A program made the position numbers and the translations under genes. The notes beneath the pieces were generated by a model. The model did not search any database. It worked only from the letters and a program-made list of their open reading frames with translations, and was not told the origin of the DNA. Below, piece by piece: positions 7,586-15,252 of a DNA stretch of 47,059 bases (positions within the stretch are counted from its first letter, which is position 1; the number at the start of each line of letters is the position of its first letter). The stretch is from an uncultured Bacteroidota bacterium. GTDB taxonomy: Bacteria; Bacteroidota; Bacteroidia; Chitinophagales; Saprospiraceae. The stretch spans positions 1-47,059 of the forward strand of contig CAINVS010000607.1 in NCBI GenBank assembly GCA_903854205.1, read 5' to 3'.

Positions 7586-8266
7586 TTATCTTGTCTGTAT
7601 GCTGTGTACCGAGCCGTTGTCAAGCGTCAGTGTGGCTGTACCGTTGCCGTTGTAAACAAGTGTTCCGTTATGCGTTACTGTATTGCCTGCCATAGTGCCG
7701 CTATAGGTTACAGAACCATTTCCGGATACAATATTTCTGTTGTCTTTGTCAACCAGAACATTTGTCCAACTGTGATTGATGGTGGTAGTATAGTTTTCGG
7801 CGCGTCTTCTTGAAGTCACTGTTCCTGTTGCATTTCTTGTCATTGTACCGTTCAGAATAAAATTCTGTTCAGTCACAGCAAGATTAGTCACTGTAATTGA
7901 TCCGCCATGTGTAGCGGTCCAATCGATTCGGGCAGCGTCGTAAGTGCTATTTCCTGTCTCGGTGAATACTACATTGTTATAAGCGTTGTTGCTGTCGCAG
8001 TTGACGGTCCAATCCCAGTTTGCTGTACGGCTCCAGCTGAAACCTGTTCCGGAGGCAGTTCTTGTAATGGTTGTATCATTGGTAAATCCGCATAAAGCTG
8101 ATTTGTATGGCGTAGAGATAAAAGCCATATCGTCGGCACCATTTGTTTTTACCGACGCCTCTATGCTTTCAACTATTTCTTCCTCGCTCAGTTCATTATC
8201 TTTTTGGCAGGAGACGAAAAAGAATACAGCTGCAATTGGAATCAGAAAAAAGAATTTCGTTTTCAT
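7586..8266 (-). CDS. Thr/Asn-rich lipoprotein, unknown function
   Basis: A 226-aa protein with a lipoprotein signal (MKTKFFFLIPIAAVFFFVSC) followed by an acidic linker (KDNELSEEEIVESIEAS). The mature part is rich in Thr, Asn, Ser and Gly, with short alternating strands (GNGSVTYSGTMAGNTVTHNG; GTATLTLDNGSVHSIQ), suggesting a beta-solenoid or beta-sandwich surface domain. Trp recurs in WSRTANWDWTV. Two cysteines, CGFTND and VNCDSN, could form a disulfide. It has its own terminator and about 250 bp of free upstream sequence, so it is probably monocistronic. I do not recognise a family. Confidence 0.75.
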   Translation of the reverse strand: MKTKFFFLIPIAAVFFFVSCQKDNELSEEEIVESIEASVKTNGADDMAFISTPYKSALCGFTNDTTITRTASGTGFSWSRTANWDWTVNCDSNNAYNNVVFTETGNSTYDAARIDWTATHGGSITVTNLAVTEQNFILNGTMTRNATGTVTSRRRAENYTTTINHSWTNVLVDKDNRNIVSGNGSVTYSGTMAGNTVTHNGTLVYNGNGTATLTLDNGSVHSIQTR

Positions 8267-8452
8267 AGTCTAGTGTTTTAATTTTTAGCGGCGTGCGCTG
8301 TTTAATAATATTGTTGCCTGAGATTTGCTGCTTGGACTACTTTCTTTTAAAATGGTTTAAATTATTAATGACAATTTTATTGATAATTTATTTTTTGAGG
8401 TTTTGTCAAGAAACAGTAAGTTTCAAAACTGTTATTCTATTTGCGGTACCTT

Positions 8453-8518
8453 TACATTTGTAATTGGTTCTACTTAGATTTTTACCCCGTTTGTCGACAA
8501 AACAAGCGGGTTTTTTTT
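8453..8518 (+). ncRNA. Possible short plus-strand RNA ending at an orphan terminator
   Basis: A perfect -7-type box TACATTTG (8453-8460) is followed about 25 bases later by CCCGTTTGT (8486-8494), a loop, ACAAGCGGG (8502-8510) and a run of eight T (8511-8518). The terminator points to the plus strand, where no gene precedes it: both flanking genes are on the minus strand, and the T run overlaps the anmK stop. A transcript of about 50 nt is possible. The -33 element is poor, so this is a candidate only. Confidence 0.35.
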
Positions 8519-9617
8519 AACCCAAATAAATTCCCCCATTCACAGTTGCCCTATTAGCACCCGTAACAGAAGGCATGGAATTGGGCTTTTCTTCCAGGCG
8601 CAATAAGCCCAAAAGGGCCATTAAAAGGGCCTCTTTATAGTTAATTACAGCTGATTCAGGAATCTTAATGTCAATGTTAATTGAGGTCATTGCTTTGCTG
8701 AGCCTTTCCACAAAGAATTTATTATAAGTACCTCCACCACTCAGCAGCATCTTAGCGGAGCTTTCCGGCCAATGTTCCTGCTTGCGGATTAGGCTGATGG
8801 CAGCTGCCGTTTCCTGAGCCAAAAACTCCACTGCTGTTGCCATTTGATCTTCCAAGGGCAATCCGCTCGAAGTAAAGAGCGGCAACACCTCTTTTCGAAT
8901 CCATTCATTACCCATCGATTTTGGATAAGTTTTGCCGAAAAAATCAAGACTTTGCAGGTCTTCCAGAAATTCCGGATGCGGCTTACCGCTACTAGCTATT
9001 TCGCCATCTTTATCGAAGGGCTTACCGACTTTTTCGGACAAAAAATTAAATACCTGATTGGCCGGAGCCACATCAAAGGCGACCCATTTTCCGTCGTATT
9101 GAGCCGATATATTAGCTATTCCGCCTATGTTCATATAAAAATCATATCCCGGAAAAAGGTAAGCATCGGCCAGCGGAGCCAGCGGAGCACCCTCACCATT
9201 GAGCGCCACGTCCTGCATTCGAAAATCGCAGATTACTGTTTTTCCGGTAGTCGCAGCCAGAGCATTACCATTGCCGATCTGCACTGAATAGCGCTTGGAC
9301 GGGTCATGAAAAATGGTATGTCCGTGCGAAGCGATAAAATCTAAAGGTCCAATCTGATGTTTATTAATAAATTCATTGACCAGACCGCCCATATAATATG
9401 CAAAATAAATATCGGTCTGAGCAAAAGTCAGCGCATTTTGTTCCGGCAGTGCAGCAAGTCTTTTTACCCAAATGTCAGAAAATGAAAGTGTTTCGGCCTT
9501 TTCCAAATGCCAATTCACAACAGAAATGCCGTCCCAATCCAAACGGCAGTAAGCAATGTCCAGTCCGTCGAGAGAAGAGCCCGACATGAGGCCGATGGCG
9601 TGGTAGGTTTTGTGCAT
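8517..9617 (-). CDS. anmK: Anhydro-N-acetylmuramic acid kinase (AnmK)
   Basis: Phosphorylates and hydrolyses 1,6-anhydro-MurNAc to MurNAc-6-phosphate in peptidoglycan recycling; a cytoplasmic enzyme of the actin/hexokinase ATPase fold. At 366 aa it has normal length. The N-terminal phosphate loop is IGLMSGSSLDGLD (8-20). NIGGIANIS (163-171) precedes FDVAPANQ (181-188), which carries the predicted catalytic Asp182. This block replaces the DTGPGN of many members, a variant I associate with Bacteroidota AnmK. The C-terminal LLSGGGTYNKFFVERL is also typical. It lies 81 bp downstream of lpxK on the same strand and may share its transcript. Confidence 0.93.
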   Translation of the reverse strand: MHKTYHAIGLMSGSSLDGLDIAYCRLDWDGISVVNWHLEKAETLSFSDIWVKRLAALPEQNALTFAQTDIYFAYYMGGLVNEFINKHQIGPLDFIASHGHTIFHDPSKRYSVQIGNGNALAATTGKTVICDFRMQDVALNGEGAPLAPLADAYLFPGYDFYMNIGGIANISAQYDGKWVAFDVAPANQVFNFLSEKVGKPFDKDGEIASSGKPHPEFLEDLQSLDFFGKTYPKSMGNEWIRKEVLPLFTSSGLPLEDQMATAVEFLAQETAAAISLIRKQEHWPESSAKMLLSGGGTYNKFFVERLSKAMTSINIDIKIPESAVINYKEALLMALLGLLRLEEKPNSMPSVTGANRATVNGGIYLG

Positions 9618-9666
9618 TTTTTAATATTTTGTAAAACAGCTATTACGTAAATAATAAGACAATCAA

Positions 9667-9697
9667 CACATCCGCATATTACCCCATCCGCACATCA
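9667..9697 (-). repeat. GATGTGCGGAT repeat after lpxK
   Basis: Second copy of the repeat found at the 3' end of mtnC: CACATCCGCATATTACCCC then ATCCGCACATCA on the plus strand, differing at two positions. It begins two bases past the lpxK stop codon. Confidence 0.6.
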
Positions 9698-9698
9698 A

Positions 9699-10772
9699 CT
9701 AGGTAGTCGGATAACCCTTTTTCTTATACATCACCTCCACTAATGCCCGTTGCAGTGCAGGTGCCTGATTGAAAGAGATCTCCACCTCGACCGGCAGCAC
9801 ATAAAGCGGTATTGATGCGTCCAAAAATCCGGCAAGGCGGGTAGCGTCTTTTTCAGTGGTCAACAACAGGCAGTTTTCAGATTTTGACTTGAGTTGTTGC
9901 CATTTCTGCAGAATGTTAATCCAATCGCTCTGACGGAATTGGTGATGATCGGCATAGCGCAGCAACTGTACATTTGCGCCACGGCTTCTGAGATCGGTTT
10001 CAATAATCTCCGGATTGGCGACACCGCTTATCAGCAGTACCTCCCGGCTTTCCAACTGTTCCAGAGGAATTGTCTGATCTTTTTCCCCATAAATATAGGG
10101 ACTTCCATATTTGAAATAGGAGAAAAAGACTTTTTGCTGCTTTTGGGGCGACAGTTTCTGCAAAAATTCTCTTGCCTCGGCATCGCTAAGCGTTGAAGGA
10201 CATTTACTCACAATGAGCATATTGGCCCTTTTATAATTGAAGCGAAATTCGCGCAGATTGCCCGCCGGAAGCGGATAGTCATTAAAAAAAGGATCTCTGT
10301 AAGTTGTGAGCATTATGTAATAATCGGCTCTGACCGGCCAATGCTGCATGGCATCATCAAAAATCAGCATCTGAGTTTCTGGCTTCAGTTTTAGGATTTG
10401 GTTCATCCCGTCTACTCTTTTTTCGCAGACAGCTATTGGGATTTCAGGATACTTGAGGCAGATTTGCAAGGGTTCATCTCCAACGGCTTCTGCGCTGTCT
10501 TTGGCATTCACCAATTTGAAACCGCGGGTTTTTCTGCCGTAACCTCTGCTGAGTAAAGCTACTTTATGGTAGGGGCCCAAATGTCCGATGACATACTCCA
10601 CATGCGGAGTTTTGCCTGTTCCTCCTGTCGACAGGTTACCTACAACAATAGAAGCTACTTCTGTTCGGCGCGAGATTCGCCAGCCCAGTTTATAACTGAG
10701 CTTGATAACCTCTACGATCAATCCGTAGAGCCCGGCAAAGGGAAGCAAAAGCAGGCGTAATTTTCTAAGCAT
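9699..10772 (-). CDS. lpxK: Tetraacyldisaccharide 4'-kinase (LpxK)
   Basis: Adds the 4'-phosphate to the lipid A disaccharide at the inner membrane. At 357 aa it is typical of Bacteroidota. An N-terminal amphipathic/membrane segment (LRLLLLPFAGLYGLIVEVIKL) precedes the P-loop VGNLSTGGTGKTPHVEY (44-60), LLSRGYGRKTRGF, VGDEPLQICLKYP and the DDAMQHWPVRADYYIMLTTY block. LLLTTEKDATRL near the end is also conserved. The start at 10772 places the hydrophobic segment right at the N-terminus, as in the family. anmK follows with an 81-bp gap. Together these are envelope maintenance genes. Confidence 0.95.
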   Translation of the reverse strand: MLRKLRLLLLPFAGLYGLIVEVIKLSYKLGWRISRRTEVASIVVGNLSTGGTGKTPHVEYVIGHLGPYHKVALLSRGYGRKTRGFKLVNAKDSAEAVGDEPLQICLKYPEIPIAVCEKRVDGMNQILKLKPETQMLIFDDAMQHWPVRADYYIMLTTYRDPFFNDYPLPAGNLREFRFNYKRANMLIVSKCPSTLSDAEAREFLQKLSPQKQQKVFFSYFKYGSPYIYGEKDQTIPLEQLESREVLLISGVANPEIIETDLRSRGANVQLLRYADHHQFRQSDWINILQKWQQLKSKSENCLLLTTEKDATRLAGFLDASIPLYVLPVEVEISFNQAPALQRALVEVMYKKKGYPTT

Positions 10773-11032
10773 GTTTTTTAATAAATCAAGGGTACAATAT
10801 TAGGCATTTTTGCGCCCTATTTTATTTTTAATAATTAAGAAAATCATCCTTTGCAGAAAAAAAGATGCAATTCTAAATTGATTTAACTGTCAAAAAATTC
10901 TATTTTGTTTCAATTACAAGTAAAACTTCTTAATTGGCCAATCAGGTTTAGAATCTTAAGGATGTTAAAGAAAAACTAAAAAATACTTTTTCGGAAACTG
11001 ACCGGTCAATTATAAAAGAGCAAACAAATAAT
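10773..11032. other. Divergent intergenic region lpxK / GH5
   Basis: 260 bp, very AT-rich. No ORF or strong promoter match is visible; TACTTTTT near 10985 is only a weak -7 candidate for the GH5 gene. ACCGGT sits in a short near-palindrome (TGACCGGTCA) at about 11000. Confidence 0.35.
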
Positions 11033-12259
11033 ATGATATTTCTTTTTTTCTGCTTTATTATTTCTTTCGATCTATACGCTCAAGCGCCTTTAAGTAGTGA
11101 AGGTAGTGAAATTAAGGATGCATCCGGTGCAGTTTTCCATATGAAAGGCGTTAACTGGTGGGGGGCAAATGGGAGTAAGTATCCTTACCGTAAGGATCAC
11201 AAAGGAACCGACACACATGCTATGCCTTTTGGTCTGCATATTCAAAAAATTGAGCTGATTGCTGATGCCATAAAAGATGCAGGATTCAACACGGTTCGTC
11301 TGCCTTTTTCAAACCAAATGCTTTATGACACAACCAAAGCATTAGCAGGATGGGTAGGGCCTAATGAAAATCTCATAGGTCTTACTCCGCTCCAAGTTTT
11401 GGATGAGGTGATAAAAGTGCTTACGGATAAGGGAATTTTTGTGATGCTGAACAACCATTCCACTACAACACATTGGTGTTGCAACTATGATTATAACGGA
11501 CTTTGGTTTGGTAAAAACAAATATTGGTCTCAAACCCCTAAAAAATGGATAGCCGATTGGGAAATGCTGGTGGCCAAATATGTGAACAATCCGCTGGTTG
11601 TTGCAGCAGATCTTAGAAATGAGGTCAGACCTCAAAGAGGCAGATTTATCCCCTTTCCAAAAAATCCAAACTGGGGTAGGAAAAACCGTCGGGATTGGCA
11701 TAAATACGCTACACTTGCTGGAAATTCTGTCCACAGAATCAATCCCAATCTGCTGATTGTGGTAGAGGGTATCAATGCTCAGTCCCGTTGGTTTGTAAAA
11801 TTAAAGTTCCCACACTTGTTGCCTATTATAAAACGTCCTGTTTTACTGAATGTTCCAAATAAATTGGTTTATGAGATACATAACTATTCCTTCAGTTGGA
11901 GCAAGTCCAATCTGGCCCGCCCCAAAAAACAAGTCAGGTATTCCGACCTAACAACTATGCAACGATTGGAACATTATGAAAAATATTGGGGTTTTGTCAC
12001 CAACAAAAATTTTGAACACCGAACACCTGTTATATTGGGGGAATTTGGCTGTAGCGGAGATTCAGATAATGATAAAGAATGGCTGAAGGATTTATCCGAA
12101 TATATCAAAAATAAACAGATTGGTTTCTGTTGGTGGACTTTGGAAGAGGACCTTTTAAGTAAAGGCAGTTATGGAATAATGAACAGCAGTATGGATAAAA
12201 TAGATGTACAAAATGATTGGCGTTGGGCCTTTTTATCAGTGCTTCTTGAAAAAAAATGA
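11033..12259 (+). CDS. Secreted GH5-family glycoside hydrolase
   Basis: The 408-aa protein has a signal peptide (MIFLFFCFIISFDLYAQ) and a single GH5 TIM barrel like endoglucanases and related beta-glycanases. KGVNWWGAN (38-46) and FNTVRLPFSNQ (85-95) are typical early strands. The predicted acid/base Glu197 lies in AADLRNEVRP, His283 in EIHNY, and the predicted nucleophile Glu337 in VILGEFGCSG. No carbohydrate-binding module or T9SS domain is present, so it is probably periplasmic or released. Substrate cannot be decided from the sequence; cellulose or another beta-linked glucan or mannan is possible. It is divergent from lpxK and converges on the aspartoacylase-like gene across a small repeat element. 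Confidence 0.87.
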   Translation: MIFLFFCFIISFDLYAQAPLSSEGSEIKDASGAVFHMKGVNWWGANGSKYPYRKDHKGTDTHAMPFGLHIQKIELIADAIKDAGFNTVRLPFSNQMLYDTTKALAGWVGPNENLIGLTPLQVLDEVIKVLTDKGIFVMLNNHSTTTHWCCNYDYNGLWFGKNKYWSQTPKKWIADWEMLVAKYVNNPLVVAADLRNEVRPQRGRFIPFPKNPNWGRKNRRDWHKYATLAGNSVHRINPNLLIVVEGINAQSRWFVKLKFPHLLPIIKRPVLLNVPNKLVYEIHNYSFSWSKSNLARPKKQVRYSDLTTMQRLEHYEKYWGFVTNKNFEHRTPVILGEFGCSGDSDNDKEWLKDLSEYIKNKQIGFCWWTLEEDLLSKGSYGIMNSSMDKIDVQNDWRWAFLSVLLEKK

Positions 12260-12281
12260 AAAACAATTTTATTATCGCTGA

Positions 12282-12346
12282 TCCGTCATTAGAGTTTGTG
12301 ATAAACCCTAAGGCTTTGCGAAGCGAACAAAACTTATAATGACGGA
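12282..12346. repeat. 65-bp element with TCCGTCATTA terminal inverted repeats
   Basis: Starts TCCGTCATTAGAGTTTGTGA and ends ACTTATAATGACGGA; the outer 10 bp are perfect inverted repeats. A related 117-bp element in the same orientation lies at 39472-39588 (about 20 of 23 bases shared at the left end, 15 of 16 at the right). It looks like a small non-autonomous mobile or palindromic element between convergent genes. Confidence 0.6.
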
Positions 12347-12352
12347 ATTGGG

Positions 12353-13318
12353 TTAAAAGTCTAAACGGGTTACTCTGGTAATATGTACCACCGCATCCCC
12401 CTCATATGCAATCGGGGAGTGATTGGAACAAATGATATAACCGTCATGTGTAGATTTTACTTCTACTTCAAATTGCCCAAAAGGGTCACTGATAGTACCC
12501 AATACATCGCCTTTATTAATTTTACTGCCAATTTTCCTTGTAGATCGGAACATACCCGACTCTTTGGCTCTTATCCAGGTGGAATCTTTAACAAGAATAG
12601 GCGGTTCAATCGGATAGGAATTGGTAGTCATTTCCTTTGAAAGATTGCGCATATTTAGGTGATGCATGAGGCGCAATGCACCTTGAATGCCTATTTTTGT
12701 GACAATACGATCCAAATTGAGCGATTTACCCCCTTCAAAGAGGAGCACATGCTTTCCCATTTTAGTAAGAGCTTCTCGGAACGATTTGTCCCGATCTTTG
12801 GCATCGATAATAAATTTTGTGCCAAAAACCTTTGCCAGTTCCAAAGTATCCTTTCTGCTGATATCCAAACGAATTTGAGCATAATTAAACCTTGCTGCCC
12901 CGCCAGTGTGGTAGTCAATACAGTAGTCAATATGCGGCGCAATATCATGCAAAATATGATAGGCAAAACGGCTTGCCAAAGAGCCATTCGTGCTTCCCGG
13001 AAATAGTCTGTTCAAATCACGGCCATCGGGGAATTCACGTTTCTGATTCAAAAAACCAAACATGTTGATTACCGGAATACAGATAACTGTTCCTCTTTCA
13101 GGTTTGTTATATCCGTGTGCAATCAATTGTCTAACAATCTCAACTCCATTGGTTTCATCGCCATGTATTCCTGCACTCAGCAGTAATACAGGCCCATCTT
13201 CCAGGCCTCTTTCAATTATAATTGGCACGGCAAAATTGGTTCCGGTATGCAATTTGGCAATATCGAGATACAAAACCTTGCTTTCGCCGGGAGCTATATA
13301 GTTATTGAGTATTTCCAT
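12353..13318 (-). CDS. Succinylglutamate desuccinylase/aspartoacylase-family zinc hydrolase
   Basis: A 321-aa M14-like metallo-hydrolase of the AstE/ASPA family. Predicted zinc ligands are His52 and Glu55 in SAGIHGDETNGVE, and His137 in CIDYHTGG; GRDLNRLFPG (99-108) is the substrate-carboxylate-binding block. The C-terminal ~80 residues (KSTHDGYIICSNHSPIAYEGDAVVHI) form a lipoyl-like beta domain usual in this group. It is the last gene of a unit with rimK and a RimB-like gene, 98 bp after rimK. That arrangement suggests it trims an amide or acyl group linked to RimK's glutamate-ligating chemistry, but its true substrate is not known. Confidence 0.88.
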   Translation of the reverse strand: MEILNNYIAPGESKVLYLDIAKLHTGTNFAVPIIIERGLEDGPVLLLSAGIHGDETNGVEIVRQLIAHGYNKPERGTVICIPVINMFGFLNQKREFPDGRDLNRLFPGSTNGSLASRFAYHILHDIAPHIDYCIDYHTGGAARFNYAQIRLDISRKDTLELAKVFGTKFIIDAKDRDKSFREALTKMGKHVLLFEGGKSLNLDRIVTKIGIQGALRLMHHLNMRNLSKEMTTNSYPIEPPILVKDSTWIRAKESGMFRSTRKIGSKINKGDVLGTISDPFGQFEVEVKSTHDGYIICSNHSPIAYEGDAVVHITRVTRLDF

Positions 13319-13416
13319 TTCAACAAAATACGATTAAAAAAAAGGTTATCAATAAAAAAATTGACATAACCCTATAGCTCTAAACAAATACATAGTTAAA
13401 AAATATTAGTTGCTAA

Positions 13417-14307
13417 TTAGAGAACATTACGTTCTATGTATCTTATAATAGCTTTTGCAATATCCTTGCCGGTAGCACCTTCTATGCCTTCCAATCCAGG
13501 AGAAGAATTTACTTCCATAATAAGTGGACCTGAATCAGATTGAAGCATATCTACGCCGGCAATACCCAATTCCAGTGTTTTTGCGGCTTTGAGTGCAGCA
13601 TTTTCTTCGTCGTCGGTGAGTTCTATGAGCTTGGCAGAGCCGCCCTGATGTAGATTGGATCTGAATTCGCCCTCTTTGCCCTGTCTTTTCATGGCACCGA
13701 CAACAACTCCGTCTACTACAAAGGCACGGATATCAGATCCTCCGGCTTCTTTGATAAACTGTTGTACTATCACTCTGGCCTGTAGACCATTGAAAGCTTC
13801 CAACACAGATTTGGCAGCTCCGGGTGTTTCCGCCAGTACAACACCTATTCCCTGAGTGCCTTCTAATAGTTTCAGGACACAGGGCGCGCCGCCTACTTTA
13901 TCAATTACTGAATTTACATCTTTGGAATAGTTTGTAAAAGCGGTAACAGGTAGACCCAATCCTGCACCGGATAATATCTGTAAGCTGCGTAGCTTGTCGC
14001 GTGAACGCACTAGGGCCTGTGAACTTGTTGCTGTAAAAACCTTCATCATTTCAAACTGTCGTATAACCGCTGCGCCGTAGAAGGTTACAGAAGCTCCAAT
14101 ACGCGGAATGATAGCATCGATATCTTTAAGTTCGTTGCCCTTGTAAAAAATCTGAGGATTGTTGCCTTGAATAAGCAGGTCACATTTTGCATGATTTACA
14201 ATCAGCATTTCATGACCTCTCTTTTCCCCTGCCTCTTTTATTCTTTGAGTCGAGTAGAGTTTCGGATTCTGAGATAGAATCACCATTCTAAGCTTCTTTT
14301 TTTTCAT
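13417..14307 (-). CDS. rimK: RimK-family ATP-grasp glutamate ligase
   Basis: The 296-aa length and sequence match RimK, which adds Glu residues to the C-terminus of ribosomal protein S6 in E. coli. The N-terminus [15 protein letters not shown] aligns with E. coli RimK. The ATP-grasp core shows [60 protein letters not shown] and the metal-binding [15 protein letters not shown]. With the annotated start it overlaps the upstream gene by 20 bp; an ATG at 14286 would just avoid overlap but shortens the first strand. In Bacteroidota the target might not be S6. Confidence 0.93.
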   Translation of the reverse strand: MKKKKLRMVILSQNPKLYSTQRIKEAGEKRGHEMLIVNHAKCDLLIQGNNPQIFYKGNELKDIDAIIPRIGASVTFYGAAVIRQFEMMKVFTATSSQALVRSRDKLRSLQILSGAGLGLPVTAFTNYSKDVNSVIDKVGGAPCVLKLLEGTQGIGVVLAETPGAAKSVLEAFNGLQARVIVQQFIKEAGGSDIRAFVVDGVVVGAMKRQGKEGEFRSNLHQGGSAKLIELTDDEENAALKAAKTLELGIAGVDMLQSDSGPLIMEVNSSPGLEGIEGATGKDIAKAIIRYIERNVL

Positions 14308-14752
14308 TTTTGTCTTTGTTTAACTTTTTTGAGTATTTTTTAAGTTTATTGACTTTCGACACATCGACAACGAATTTTCCCTGTAAAAATTTTCGCCCTA
14401 ATAGTACCGGATATTTCATCTCTGCCCTATCGGTAAGAGTAAGTTCGATGTCGTAATATTTTCTCCCGAATTTAATACGAACCACAATCTGATAACGTAG
14501 TTCTGTAATGCCGTTAGAGCTTTTGATATAAGTCATTTCATATTCATCGAAAACAAGTTCTTTTTGATTGTATGCAGCATGCGACTCGTCTAAAAATTTA
14601 CAGTGTAGTTTATCACCTACCTCTTTCATATCTGCACAATGAATACTTGAAGTAAAAGCACCCGTATCTATTTTAACATCGATATCTTCCAGCCCCAAGT
14701 CAGGAAAATCGGCTTTTTCAAGTCTTCCAATTAACTTTTTTTTGAATGCCAT
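14288..14752 (-). CDS. RimB-like retropepsin-fold protein
   Basis: A 154-aa member of the family annotated as ATP-dependent zinc protease or RimK/LysX-associated protein (RimB in Pseudomonas), with a single-domain retropepsin fold. The active-site-type motif is [14 protein letters not shown] (D29-T30-G31), followed by [31 protein letters not shown] and a Lys-rich tail. It is the first gene of the unit, overlapping rimK by 20 bp, and probably acts with RimK on glutamylated substrates. The zinc-protease label is historical; the DTG motif argues for an aspartic-type fold. Confidence 0.85.
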   Translation of the reverse strand: MAFKKKLIGRLEKADFPDLGLEDIDVKIDTGAFTSSIHCADMKEVGDKLHCKFLDESHAAYNQKELVFDEYEMTYIKSSNGITELRYQIVVRIKFGRKYYDIELTLTDRAEMKYPVLLGRKFLQGKFVVDVSKVNKLKKYSKKLNKDKNEKKEA

Positions 14753-14819
14753 TATTCTTTCTTTTTGTAAAATTCAATTCCATGTCCTTAGAAATTTAGA
14801 TCAGAAATCGATTATTATT

Positions 14820-14827
14820 CAAATATA
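14820..14827 (-). promoter_or_regulatory. Candidate -7 box (TATATTTG) for the rimB-like/rimK operon
   Basis: CAAATATA on the plus strand reads TATATTTG on the minus strand, 68 bases before the ATG at 14752. No matching TTG is found at the -33 spacing. Confidence 0.45.
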
Positions 14828-15003
14828 TAACATTTTGGCTGTTTGTAAAACTTATAATCATTATTCTACATCCTTTATTTACTTTTATTTAAAAAAAAAT
14901 TAGGAAAAAATTTAAAGCCTTGAAACTAACTTTTCTTACTTTTTTTAATTTGTTTAAACAAAGTTGGATACTCAAAAACCTGATCCATACTGATGAGAAT
15001 AGC

Positions 15004-15080
15004 AAATCAGTTTTTAATTCGTCTAACTGATTTACAGAATTTGGCTATTGTGTTGTTTTAACAACAATGTTTAGCCAAAT
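15004..15080 (+). promoter_or_regulatory. Two consecutive stem-loops before the alpha-2-macroglobulin gene
   Basis: AAATCAGTT (15004-15012) pairs with AACTGATTT (15025-15033). Immediately after, ATTTGGCTA (15039-15047) pairs with TAGCCAAAT (15072-15080), with GTTGTT/AACAAC inside. Neither is followed by a T run, so they are not standard terminators. They sit in the otherwise empty 500-bp divergent gap (14753-15252) and could be leader structure. Confidence 0.45.
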
Positions 15081-15252
15081 GATTTCTTTAAAGGAACTTT
15101 TTATAAATTGATACACCAAAGTCATAACTGTTGACATCTTCTTTTTCAGGTTGTCGAAAGGACAATTGAAATGTGCGCTAAAAAACAGAATTTACAAAAT
15201 TGGAGTTATATAGACCCTCTAATCTCAATTTTAAAGCTACAAAACAATAATC

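Noticed and set aside
14753-15252. Structured RNA gene (tmRNA, RNase P or SRP RNA) in the 500-bp gap
   Set aside because: The sequence is very AT-rich and lacks the conserved ends or core of those RNAs; only two simple hairpins are seen.
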